DNA of 64,000 nucleotides. It comes from Xanthoparmelia taractica (lineage: Eukaryota > Ascomycota > Lecanoromycetes > Lecanorales > Parmeliaceae). A model generated the notes under the pieces. It worked only from the letters and a program-made list of their open reading frames with translations. It made no database searches and was not told where the DNA came from. Every line of letters starts with the position of its first letter. The stretch's first letter is position 1. The stretch covers positions 26,147-90,146 of the forward strand of contig JANQBS010000168.1 of NCBI GenBank assembly GCA_033085395.1. The letters are read 5' to 3'. Both the position numbers and the translations under genes were made by a program. Positions 11,500 through 21,722 of this stretch are shown in pieces.

Positions 11500-11940
11500 A
11501 AAAAAATGTAAAAGATTCTTAGTAATTCAGACTCGCCTAGGGTTATAGCCCTAAAAAATGACGGCATACCTGAAAACATGGTAAAACGTGCTACTCCCTA
11601 TCTCAATAATATTCACTCGAAATCCGAGATGGGTAATTTTTAATTATTTAATCAATTATTATTATATAATGCTTTCATTAATCGCGGATCAAATATGTCT
11701 CTCGATAGCGCTAAATAAGTCTATGGATTCTTTTCTATATCTACTTACGAAGTAAATCTTAGATCTAAGGGTACGATCTCTACTAACGGTTTTAAGTTAC
11801 CCTCTTTAGTCTACCCATCTATAAAGTTATACTACGACTGTTGCGTCTTCGAGATCTACGGCTACTTGTTCTCCGTACTGGAGCGTCTTACAGGATCATC
11901 CTTGACCAATTCGACATTGATCAATTGTTAGCAAACTCAC
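11500..11940. repeat. AT-rich island, possible RIP-mutated relic
   Basis: The base composition shifts sharply to A+T with many TA dinucleotides (for example the stretch around 11640-11680) and all frames are broken. This is the pattern left by repeat-induced point mutation on transposon remnants in ascomycetes. No terminal repeats or transposase motifs remain, so identity is inference. Confidence 0.4.
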
Positions 11941-11953
11941 ACCAACAAGAATA

Positions 11954-13715
11954 ATGTTGCTCCTCTTAAGAAGCTTCTTCTCCTGCTGCTCTGCCTTGTC
12001 TGCCGCCTTTCAAATCCCATTGAGCATACAGGACACCTCGCCCTTCACTCCTGACTTCGACAAGCTCGTCGCAGAAACCTTGGCACATTGGCATGCTCCA
12101 GGCATCTCTGTTGCCGTGGTAGACGGTGATAAGACCTTCAGCAAAGTATGCACTTGCACGGCTTAGTCAACACGTCAGCTAAACTCTATAGGGTTACGGC
12201 ATTGCGGCCTTTCCAGACGAGAAGGTCACGCCTTCAACTCTCTTCTATACAGCCTCCACCACCAAGTCCTTCACCGCGGCAGCCGTCTCTCTCCTTATTG
12301 ATGACTCCGCCAACACCAGCAATCCCCTCACATGGCAAACTCCTCTTTCGTCCATCATCCGCGAAGACTTCCTTTTGAAGGACGAGTGGGCCACCTCCCA
12401 CGTCACCCTCGAAGATGCTCTCTCCCATCGAACTGGTATGCCTCGCCATGACCTGAGCTTGGATGGCTTCAATACCACCGTACGAGATGTGGTACGAAAG
12501 CTGCGTCATCTGCCGACGACGGCGGAGCCACGGGCGACATGGCAATACTGCAACTTCATGTACATCACTATTACACACCTCATTGAGACTTACACAGGCG
12601 ATGGGCTGGGTAAGACTCTGCGGGAGCGCATTTGGGATCCTTTGGGCATGGCGAGTACCTTCTTCTCGTTATCGGATGCTGAAGCAGCCACGTATACCGG
12701 CAAGGCTTCACTGGCTCGAGGATACTCTTGGCAGAACAGGACCAGGGAGTATCGCAGTGTATCTTACATGGATTCAGATGCTATCTCTGGAGCTGGCGCG
12801 GTTATCTCAAATGTACTGGACTACGCCAAGTGGCTACGGTGCATGATGGCCAGGGCGGCTCCACTCTCGTCTGCTGCTCATGACACCCTGCGCTTTCCCC
12901 GAATCAATCTACCTGTCTCTGATTTCAGACACGACGGGTTCAGAGGTGTCGACGGATATGCGCTAGGTTGGTTCACGAGCAACTATCGTGGGGAGATCAT
13001 GATATGGCATACTGGTGGTCTCGACGGTTTCGCAACCATGATGGCATACCTACCGCAAAAACAGTGGGGTTTTACTATCATGGCCAATGGCGGATCAGGT
13101 GGTGCGGCCACTCACGAGATTCTGTCCTATCGATTGCTTGACGATCTGCTTGGAGTACCGGACGATGAACGGCTATCCTGGAGCGCTGTCATCGAGCGCA
13201 TGTTCGAACGAGCAGCAGAGCCCCTCAAGGATCCTGCAAGACACCTATACCCGGATGCACCCTTGGGCGATAAGGCAATTCCACTAAGTTTGCCATTGAG
13301 TCATTATTCTGGGGTACGACCCTTTACTACACCCAAAACTATACAGCTGAGGATACTAAATTACCATTAGACATACACACATCCTGCCTATCTCAACGTC
13401 ACACTCGTTACGAAACCCATATGTGATCCGGTCCTGCACACCGAAGGGCCGAATCCTCAGGAGATTCTCCACATTGGCTGGTCTAAGTTTCTTGGGCCCA
13501 TCTCGATCGATCTCACGCACATCAGCGGCGAAAACTTCGTGGCTTACCTCCGACTCTTCGAAGATACAAGGCAGCCGGGCGACTACGACCCTACGCGTGA
13601 TTCAGTTTCAAAAGCCGAATTCCGGCTTGGTCAAGATGGGAAGGTGAAAGAGTTGGGGTTACGATTGACGGAAGAGATGGGTGATGAGAAGATATGGTTT
13701 ACGAAGGTTGAATGA
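11954..13715 (+). CDS. Secreted serine beta-lactamase-like hydrolase
   Basis: Three exons (11954-12145, 12192-13313, 13371-13715) encode 552 residues. The first 20 or so form a signal peptide (MLLLLRSFFSCCSALSAAF). The class C beta-lactamase/penicillin-binding fold is supported by the catalytic S-x-x-K in TASTTKSFTAA, the YCN (Y-x-N) motif in TWQYCNF and an HTG box (IWHTGGLDG). A C-terminal extension of about 120 residues, beta-rich by appearance, follows as in other fungal members. Fungal members act on various esters or amides; the substrate is unknown and antibiotic resistance should not be assumed. The introns have clean GT and AG ends. Confidence 0.9.
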
Positions 13716-14374
13716 TGAGCTAAAAAGGACATACCTTGTAAGCTTAACTCTCCTTTCACGCATTTTGTCCTGCTTTTGCACCGTGGTCATTTTTCGATTG
13801 GGGACGAAGCTTAGGGCGTGCCTGATCTACCATCTCCCATGTCAGAATCGATCTCACTTCGTACCGTATTTGCACTTCTCCATAGGAAATTTCCATCATT
13901 ATTTGTGGGTTTATGTCGAATGCCTTTCCTGTTCTGTAACACGGAATTGAATTGTAAATTACATTCCAGACTATGAAAAGTATCCCTTGCTCACCACATT
14001 TCGCCTATCCGCGGACCACGAGGCCTAAGGACATCATCCGAAACATCAGGGTCCACGATCTATCCGCTCGCTAAGTGCCAGATTGACATGCCGAGAGATA
14101 TGGCAATCTGAAATCGCATGGATATTCTTGGGGGTTATGCTTACTCTGTCTGTGAAAGGGGCACATCAACATTCTTTACATTTCGATGACGGTCGACTGG
14201 CACAAAAAGCCGCTCGGACGTATGCTGTGCGACGGAGGCTAGGTAAAACTGCCATTTGCCACTACGGAATAGGATATATATACCGCAGTCATGCTCACGA
14301 AAAACTTCGTTTCTCCTCCGTCGTCCATTTCTCTCATCAACCAACAATCGCACCTAATCACTCCACTAAGAAAA
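13716..14374. other. Intergenic spacer and promoter of the PhiA-like gene
   Basis: No gene is visible. The distal part is unstructured; the proximal part holds the TATA element listed below. Confidence 0.6.
14275..14282 (+). promoter_or_regulatory. TATA box of the PhiA-like gene
   Basis: TATATATA lies 93 bp upstream of the ATG at 14375, a strong placement for a highly expressed wall-protein gene. Confidence 0.45.
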
Positions 14375-15037
14375 ATGATGTGTTCGATCTTCGTCCTCGC
14401 ACTGCTCTACCTCCTCTCCTCCGCTATCCCTCTGCTTCCCCATCAGCCTAACCAGACCAGTCCCTTCGTCCTCCAAGCCTTTCGACCTGGCTCGCCAGTA
14501 CATCTCTCCACCATGAATGCCAACGACGGCCACTTCTGGCTCGGCAAAACCACATCTTCATCCTGTCCCGCAGAACTAAAACTTCAGTGCCATACGAGAA
14601 TCGAGACAGCCTTGGTAGTTTCTAGCAACGGATATGCTAGCCTGGTAAAACCCACCTAAGCTATTGCTGACCTTGCTTGTTGTCCCCCGTATACTCACGC
14701 CACACGATATATATAGGACTCCAATGTCCCGACCGGCCAAGACATCTACGTCGCCAAAGACGGCGCCCTCTCCTTCACCGAACCCCACGGAAGAAACCTC
14801 ACCGCCATCGCCTATCCGAGCGGCTTCTCCTACGACGACGATAGCAGTAGTGGTGACCGCTCTTTCACGTTCTCCGGCACGCCGTCGAAGGGCTGGCTGG
14901 CTTGTCCTGTAGCAGAGGACGAAGAGGGGCCGTGGCAGGTATTTGCGTATATTAGGCGGACTGATGCTAAAGGTTGTGTTAATTTTAAGGCGAGGGGGGA
15001 GACGTATGTGGGGGAGAGGGTGTGGGAGTATGATTGA
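14375..15037 (+). CDS. PhiA-like cell wall protein
   Basis: Two exons (14375-14644, 14717-15037) encode 196 residues. There is an N-terminal signal peptide (about 19-20 residues), and the mature part matches the layout of Aspergillus PhiA: an LRSxSPIH-like segment (FRPGSPVHLS), FWLG, a Cys pair near SSCP and LQCH, QDIYVAKDGALSFT, and the late WLACP and WQVFAYI blocks. PhiA is a small secreted wall protein needed for phialide and conidium development in Aspergillus, and its relatives are known fungal allergens. The 72-bp intron ends in a TATATATAG acceptor. The assignment rests on recalled family features. Confidence 0.8.
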
Positions 15038-16487
15038 GTAGGCCGGGGCGGGGGGGGGTCGGGAGGTGATGAGACGGGAGTTGCGACGTAATGATATGGC
15101 GAGAGCACGGTGCACTAAGTCATGTATAATAAAAATCAAGCCCATTCGGCGGATCAAATTAACGACCATTGTTTTTATACCTGCGATACTCACGTGCGCA
15201 CTTGAATCGGAATGAGTAGATATTGTTACGTCGACATACCATATAATCGCTAGCGCCCGTCGCGCTACCAAACACCCCCGTCGCCCTAAGACATCAAAGC
15301 CTCTTTCTTATCCGACTTTCCACTCATTATCCTTTCACGCCTTTCCCCCGCATCAACCCGGGCCAAAGCAGACAATTATGCAACATACAATATATACCGG
15401 AGGACCCTAACCAAGCTCTCCAATAATCAACGCAAAAGCGTTCACCCTGTCCAAATAGAACCCCCAGCAACCTTATTCCAGCAATCTTACTCCAGCTCCA
15501 GCACGCGCACTTCAGCTAGATCTCACGAAGAACCGAATTTCGTCGGGTATTCTGCACAGCGATTCCGCACGAGCTTCCATCATGGAAGCCAGATCACCTC
15601 CTTTTGGCTAGGAGCAGGTTCTTGTGAAGTATGGTCTATAGCGCCGATCGACGGTGGGTTACGAAAGTCGTTGGACACCAATTCCCGCTAAACCCTACCA
15701 ATGTGTCCAACGACTTTTATCACCAGGCCTCAGATGGTCAATTGGATGGACTGGGTGTTGGAGTTGCTCTGAGCTAAATTTTTGCTATTGGGTGATGGAA
15801 TGGGTCCTGGAGGCTCAGTATGGGTGCTGCGATTCCCTCGTGGGGGAGGGGGTTTGTCTTTGCAACTGGTTGTTGGAAGAGTTGATGTGGTGAGGGGGGA
15901 ACTGAGGGGTGGGTTTTTCTCTGCGTCTGAGGGTTGAGGGATGTTCTTCTTGCTGTTCTTGGACACCTCTTCTTCAGACACCTCTTCTTCCTCTTCTTAT
16001 TCAGACTCCTCTTCTAACTCTCCTTCAGACTCATGACCTGAGCTTATTACAGTCATTGGTCTCTCGTCTCTTGCTATTCTTTGCCTATGTTCATTTGCTA
16101 CTTCCATACGCCTGAAGATCATCGTGCGATCTTCCTAGCATAATTGCTTTCCGAACGATGTTTGAACTCTTCACTTCTAACGTCTCTCTTGCCTTTGGCC
16201 ATTCTCCAGGACCGCTTTATTGCAGGGATTCTCTTAACGTGCTATTGATCAGTGTCAGCACAAAGGTGAGTTTATCTGGATCCATCGAGCCCGCCAAATC
16301 ACTTACCTGAAAGTCAAAGTCCCTCCGGGGTATCGTCTCCTGGTTGACCGTCACCTGAGCCTCAATTCTCATATCATCCGATCAGTGACAATAGATTCCG
16401 TCATCAGACTTGCCTCATATCGCTCCACTGAAAACCTTCGATCTATTATTCTGCAGTGTTCCTCGTACAGCTCGTACTGGTCCAAGC
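15038..16487. other. Intergenic region with a hairpin
   Basis: No gene was recognised. A perfect 15-bp inverted repeat is listed separately. The stretch 15950-16030 is TTC/CTC-rich (repeated CTCTTCTT words), and a 5' leader of the downstream zinc-loop gene probably starts after 16200. Confidence 0.55.
15664..15717. repeat. 15-bp perfect inverted repeat (24-nt loop)
   Basis: AAAGTCGTTGGACAC at 15664-15678 pairs exactly with GTGTCCAACGACTTT at 15703-15717. It could be a MITE end, a hairpin RNA or a protein-binding palindrome. Confidence 0.85.
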
Positions 16488-17816
16488 ATGGCTGGAATCA
16501 TCCATGCAAAGGCTGATCTCTTCCGGCAACCCTATTCATCAATTTCTCGAAGCATGGCCGGCATGAGTGGGACTTACAAGCGAAAACGCGCCACCGATGA
16601 TTTTGGCTCACTATCCATCTCGAGTTCGGACCCTAAAATTACAAAGCGCCAGAAGTGCGTCAATTACTGCTACGAGAGTACTGAACAAAGCAACCGAGAG
16701 GACGTCAGTGAAGAGGAAAGCAGTGGAGAGGAGAGCAGCGGACTTCGATCGGATCATTCACTGGTACGCCAGACGCTCTATGCGTACGACACGAAGGCTG
16801 ACGAACTCTCTTTCCAGAGTTGCCAAACCGCTCTAGACACCAACAATACCACACAGACTAGCAAGCCCAGCGCGAGTCCGACGTCGAACAAGCCGTACTC
16901 TCGGTGTTCCTCAGTCTCCACTGACAAAGCCGCTCCATGTGAAACCTCCAAGGAGCCGCAAACAGCGCGGAAAGACACCATCGACCTTTCAAATCGCAAG
17001 CGACATTTCATGTACACCCCAGATCGTGGCATGAAAGCAAAGGCGAAGAAATACATTCGTAAGCTCTATAAGCTCTTTGACGAGTTGAACAGTGAGGACA
17101 ACTGCTGGCTTCACCCCTCTCCACCTCAGGCTTCCAAAAACGGGCGTCCTCCAGGCAAGATCCAATGCCAATTCGCCTGGGTAGACTCATCAGGCAAACA
17201 TAGTCTCAACGTCAATGTCGGCATCGTCGCTTTAGCCATCGAATGTCAACTTACAGAAGAACAGATGGAAGGATATGTGAACGAAGCCTGGCATCTCAGT
17301 CACCTGTGCGGCAATTGGACTTGTTGCAACTGGAGGCATATGACCGTCGAAAGCGGACGAATTAATAATAGCCGCAACCAATGCTTCCCAGATCCTACGC
17401 AATGTTCACACGATCCTCCATGCATGAAGGATAGGAAACGCCGTTTGTTGGTCACTTCAGCCATTAGTAATCGGATCATGAGCGCTATTAATTCCGTCAG
17501 AGACAGCGCAGGATCTACCGTAGAAGGTCACACTCCTATCCCCACCATTCACGGGTTTGAATGTAGTCTATGTGGCGAAGGTGTATTGTGTTTTGAAAGC
17601 CGCAGAATCTGCCGTTCTCTGACCTCAATTGCAAAAAGCCAGCAAGCTCTCGAGAAGCTTGAGCTATGCTACCAGCAAAGCTATGAGACTCTAGAAGCTA
17701 TTACATATCTGAGGCACATCATCGCGGACTTGATTAGGGAAGAAAAAGCTAGTGACACAGCGACTTTGGAGAGAGCGGCAGCTCAACGTGAAATGGGTAA
17801 GTCAGCCAATTGCTAA
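16488..17816 (+). CDS. Zinc-binding-loop (His-Me endonuclease-type) protein
   Basis: A 442-residue frame starts at the first in-frame ATG. The N-terminal half is Ser/Glu-rich and probably disordered, with a basic KRKR segment near residue 30. The middle carries the recognisable zinc-binding loop found in His-Me/homing endonucleases: HLSHLCGNWTCCNWRHMTVE followed by N-NSRNQC and a CSHDPPC knuckle. In fungi this domain occurs in many uncharacterised proteins; nuclease activity is not shown. The C-terminal third has another Cys pair (CSLCGEGVLC) and a helical tail. A strong donor (GTAAGT at 17797) near the end allows an alternative C terminus by a 35-nt splice to 17832, stopping at 17908. Upstream ATG-less frame extends to 16410. 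Confidence 0.75.
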   Translation: MAGIIHAKADLFRQPYSSISRSMAGMSGTYKRKRATDDFGSLSISSSDPKITKRQKCVNYCYESTEQSNREDVSEEESSGEESSGLRSDHSLVRQTLYAYDTKADELSFQSCQTALDTNNTTQTSKPSASPTSNKPYSRCSSVSTDKAAPCETSKEPQTARKDTIDLSNRKRHFMYTPDRGMKAKAKKYIRKLYKLFDELNSEDNCWLHPSPPQASKNGRPPGKIQCQFAWVDSSGKHSLNVNVGIVALAIECQLTEEQMEGYVNEAWHLSHLCGNWTCCNWRHMTVESGRINNSRNQCFPDPTQCSHDPPCMKDRKRRLLVTSAISNRIMSAINSVRDSAGSTVEGHTPIPTIHGFECSLCGEGVLCFESRRICRSLTSIAKSQQALEKLELCYQQSYETLEAITYLRHIIADLIREEKASDTATLERAAAQREMGKSANC

Positions 17817-17908
17817 TAGTCGCACGGTCAGATGCTAGGCTTTCTGCTGGACTATATGATTTTACGAACACGCCTCCCTCTTTTGTATCGCTTTCAGGAG
17901 GACGTTGA

Positions 17909-19046
17909 ACTGGCTCTTTGCAGCGTACGCATTTGCGCTCTGCTTCTCGGACCGCATAATGCCATTCGAACCCCTCGGTGGCCCTCACAAGAACGAGACC
18001 GTGTCGCATTCGCAGGCTGGCAAACTTCAAGTTGTGGTTTCATAACAGCAACTGCTGGTTGACACTCACGTCCATGAATTCCTTCCAGAAATTTTTCAGC
18101 CTTTCTAAGTGACCTGGCCTTTAGTTTAGAAGTAATTGCGCCAGTCATAGAATCCTCCTTGGAGACCGTGGGATGCCATTCATCCATCTGTTATAGTATC
18201 CAGATAAAAAGGAATGATATGAGCTGAAACATGCAATCAACTTCGCTTTCAACCAAATTGTCTCACGAGAAAGCAGACCTGCTTTCAGACTGTTCGCTTC
18301 CGCATCAAATTACCTACGAGCGCCCAAAGTATCACCTTACTCCGACTGTGAAAAACGTAAACCCTGCCGTCTACGCTTTTGTAATGGAAGCAATCTGAAA
18401 GTGCCATCCATCTGTTTTCCTCTTCGGGATTATTGAGAGAAAGTTGGGCACCCGGCAATCTTGTAGTACTTCGTAGTTCCAACCAGCCAAGATGTGTAGA
18501 ACTTGTGCTTAAGCCTGACCTGGGAGAGCCTATCAAATGGCCAATCAGCTATATATGCGGAAGCACTAACACCACCCTCCCACTATGTAAATGCGCCCGT
18601 AGCATCCCATCAATACAGTCCACCAGATTTCTTTCCAAGGTATAAACAGCGCTAGTACGAAATTAAGCTAGCGTCAGACTAGCCCCGGGCGATTTACGAA
18701 GAAACAACCTGGCGAACGTGAGACAAGCACTCTTCTTCGATCTTCCTAAATCACGGACAACATCATGCAAGACACTACCTGTGCTTCTTGCACAGAGCCG
18801 AGCTAGCTGAAGTACTTAATACTGAGGAGCACAAGTTTTGAACTGGCATCGCGGCTTTGAGTCGGATGCAGACCTTCAGGAGTGGTTGGAGTCATTTTGC
18901 TAAGAGTACCACTTCTTGGGAGACCTTACCAACTCTCAGAGATCCCCTCTGTCCCCACTCACGGCAGATGAGCTCAGAAGTACTACGCCTGGCAGGCTTT
19001 ATCTGGGAACATCTGCGTGGACTGAATTTGGAAGGACGGAGAGGCA
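17909..19046. other. Intergenic region
   Basis: Only short overlapping frames on both strands, none with recognisable motifs. A possible 5' leader of the broken F-box gene precedes 19047. Confidence 0.5.
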
Positions 19047-19760
19047 ATGTCACGAGCATGCTCTCAAGCTGTGCGGCTGGCGGAAATTGTGGCTATCGTT
19101 CTGGAACAACTCCAGGGTACCAACGCTCTTTTCGCAGCTCTACAAGTCAATAGGCTGTGAGCAGATGAAGCTACGACGGTTCTGTGGCGTGAAGATCCCC
19201 CGATTCTGGCACTGATCCACATTAGCCATACCGAGAGGGTTCAATATTACGCCAACAAAATTTCATCCCTGGATCTGGCCTATCCTGGGGAGATGTGGAG
19301 CGAAAGTTGCCAATTTGAATTAGTACGGTTCCCGCGCTTGACCTGGATATCCACAAAGATCCTCGATAAGAAAGATGAGCAGTTATTGTCGCAGTTCCTG
19401 CAAGCTAGATTACAGACGTTTCGATGTGCTGCAGGGTCAAAATCAGAGAGAATTGCGATACAGGTAGAGGCACTGGGTCCTTCTCCCCAAAACATACTGA
19501 TATCGAAGCTGCCTGGCACAACCACCAACTGGGACCTTGTTCGGTTCCTGAGTGGTAGGCTTTCTTTGACAAGCATTCGTCTGCGGCACGGCCTGGAAGA
19601 CGTCGCATCTGACGAGCTCTATCTTGCCCTCTTTAATACCAGATGTGGTTCATTCCCACAACAAAGTCGAAAGAGTAGAAGATCAGGAAAATTTAAGCAA
19701 ATGTTTCGAACCCTGGAGAACACCTCGTTTGAGCGAGCTGAATCGATGTCTTGCGGATAA
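19047..19760 (+). pseudogene. F-box protein gene interrupted by an in-frame TGA
   Basis: From ATG 19047 the frame reads like a fungal F-box protein: RLAEIVAIVLEQL, then TNALFAALQVNRL. It then meets TGA at 19158-19160 exactly where the family usually has Trp (NRLWADEAT). It continues in the same frame with ADEATTVLWREDPPILALI and an LRR-like region until 19760. A single G-to-A change (TGG to TGA) explains the stop. The end may also be shifted: another frame at 19624-19839 continues more F-box/LRR-like text (CFEPWRTPRLSELNRCLADK). The transition type fits RIP or ordinary decay; stop readthrough or a base error are alternatives. Confidence 0.6.
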
Positions 19761-21722
19761 ACCTCCCCAATTGACCTTACCAAAGACAATCCAAGATGGC
19801 AGATCTCAATCGGGACTCGGAATTTGGAGAGAGGACTGAGTGTTCTAGACTAGGGCTTAGAGTTGCTGGTCAGCACGTTAGAAGGTTGGGTACTCCGGCG
19901 AAGTGGACGATAGTTTGGGCAACAATTACCGACTGGCCAGGCGAAAAGGAAAGACTTGATCTGGTGAATTTTATCATGACAGACATCTGAGTCATGGGAG
20001 GCGATGCATCAGTAAGAAGTGGACCTAACCACAGTATCGCGTGATCATCATCTATTCCAGGGTTTGGAGAGAAAAGATACGATAGTGGATGACAGATAAT
20101 CTGAGCGCATGATCAAGCTGGTGAATGTAGGAGATGCTATTGGACGAGGAAGCCGGAGAAGCGATGAAGAATTCGATTGTCGACTGCTCAGTATATAGTT
20201 GAGCGGCATGATCGGATCTTCTTACAGTGCTGCAACTGAGCGAAGACAGCATGAGGTAGAATGTATTATTCGTCAAGGCTAATAAAGAGTGGAACAGCGA
20301 CACCCGCTACTGACGGTTCTAACGAATAGAAAATCTTCGCACACATCTTGCAAAAAGCCTCTCCGCTTAATGAGGACTGCTTGACAGGAATCTATAAGTA
20401 GTACTCATTGAGACCTAGATGTGAGAGAGCAGACTCACATCAAGCTAATTCATGGCCCGGCTTCACTGTTAATCAGGGTTACATGAAGACGAGCCACCAG
20501 GCTACTTTACAACCGTGAGATCATCGCCGCACCGATGCTATGGGTTCGAGGCATCGAGAGACGGCAAAGACCCTGAGGGGCAAAACCATCCTCCGTCAGC
20601 CAATAACGGGCCATGTCCGCCCGGCGGTTACAGCGTTACGCAGGTGTCAGCCACCCACCAAACAGCTGCGGCAGCCCCTGCTATTTTCCCTGCTCTCGAG
20701 GAGCTTCATGGTGCCTAATAAGATCACTTCACCATCTTGCAGACACACTTGATGAGTTTTGGAAGCTTACATAAAGACAATTTTTGGAAATCAGAAACGC
20801 ACTACTCTGCCACTGTTTTATGCCAATGGCAGAACTTTATATTGAAGCGTTGCAGCAGTGACCACAAAGATGCGCACAGTAGTAAAACAGCTTGTTGCCC
20901 ACCAGACCGCAATGAGTGGCCCCAGGGACACTCACACCTCACACAACGATCCACAGGATTGGAAAGGGCAACTGCGACTTCGCTCCCGTTCGGTGTCCAA
21001 GAACCAGAAGCCATTTACATTTTGTGGAAATCCTGAAAGGGGGTCAAACGGAACTTCGAACACATGTTTATGTATCACAAAACCTGTTGCACTCTATGTT
21101 CCGCTCAACAAGTCTCACGGCCCATTCTCGTTTATTCACCTATTTCCTCAATATGCTGACACCGAACGTGCATAATCATTGTGCTCGCCACTCGGGCACG
21201 TCAACAACATTAGACTTGGGCGCTGTCTTCGACCTTCGATCTGATTGACTGAATTCCTTTTCTCCCACACACCCTCTTCGTATCCAAGCGGAGACAGGCG
21301 TCGAAAAAAATTTCGATCCAGTCAACCTTGCTCTCTTTACGGCACAAGGCATGAGTGGACTCGAATTAAGCTTACAGCTGCTACATATTTCCCGCGCATC
21401 AACCTATCAAACAAACAGTTCCCCCTTCAGACAAGGCGATGACACCCTCAACGATTGGACCACAGCCCCATTCTTCCCCGTTACAGAGGTTCCATCTCTT
21501 TGGGCCTGCTATCCGAACGTTTTCAACTCAGAGTGGAGACATTCCTCTGCAACAATCCGTTTTGGATGTGCAACCACAGTATGGCCAAAGCTATGATGGA
21601 GGGCTCATATTACATTCTGCTGAGTGGTATCCTCCTGACATACATAATTGCTCGAGGTCCACTGACAAACGCAGATTCCAGATCATCTTCCTCAATCATA
21701 CATAATTTTGCAAGGCAAGAAA
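19761..21722. other. Intergenic region, probably with F-box remnant at its left end
   Basis: From 19761 to about 19990 two frames may be residual F-box sequence. The rest shows no supported gene. A Gln/Ser/Pro-rich frame at 21439-21702 could be an upstream exon of the C2H2 gene, but I found no splice join that works in phase. Confidence 0.45.

Larger units (their letters stand above)
9664..11953. other. Long intergenic region with an AT-rich island
   Basis: No convincing gene was found over 2.3 kb. A palindromic stretch near 10710-10735 and a candidate signal-peptide exon at 11001 are the only structured items before the AT-rich island, which is listed separately. Confidence 0.5.
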
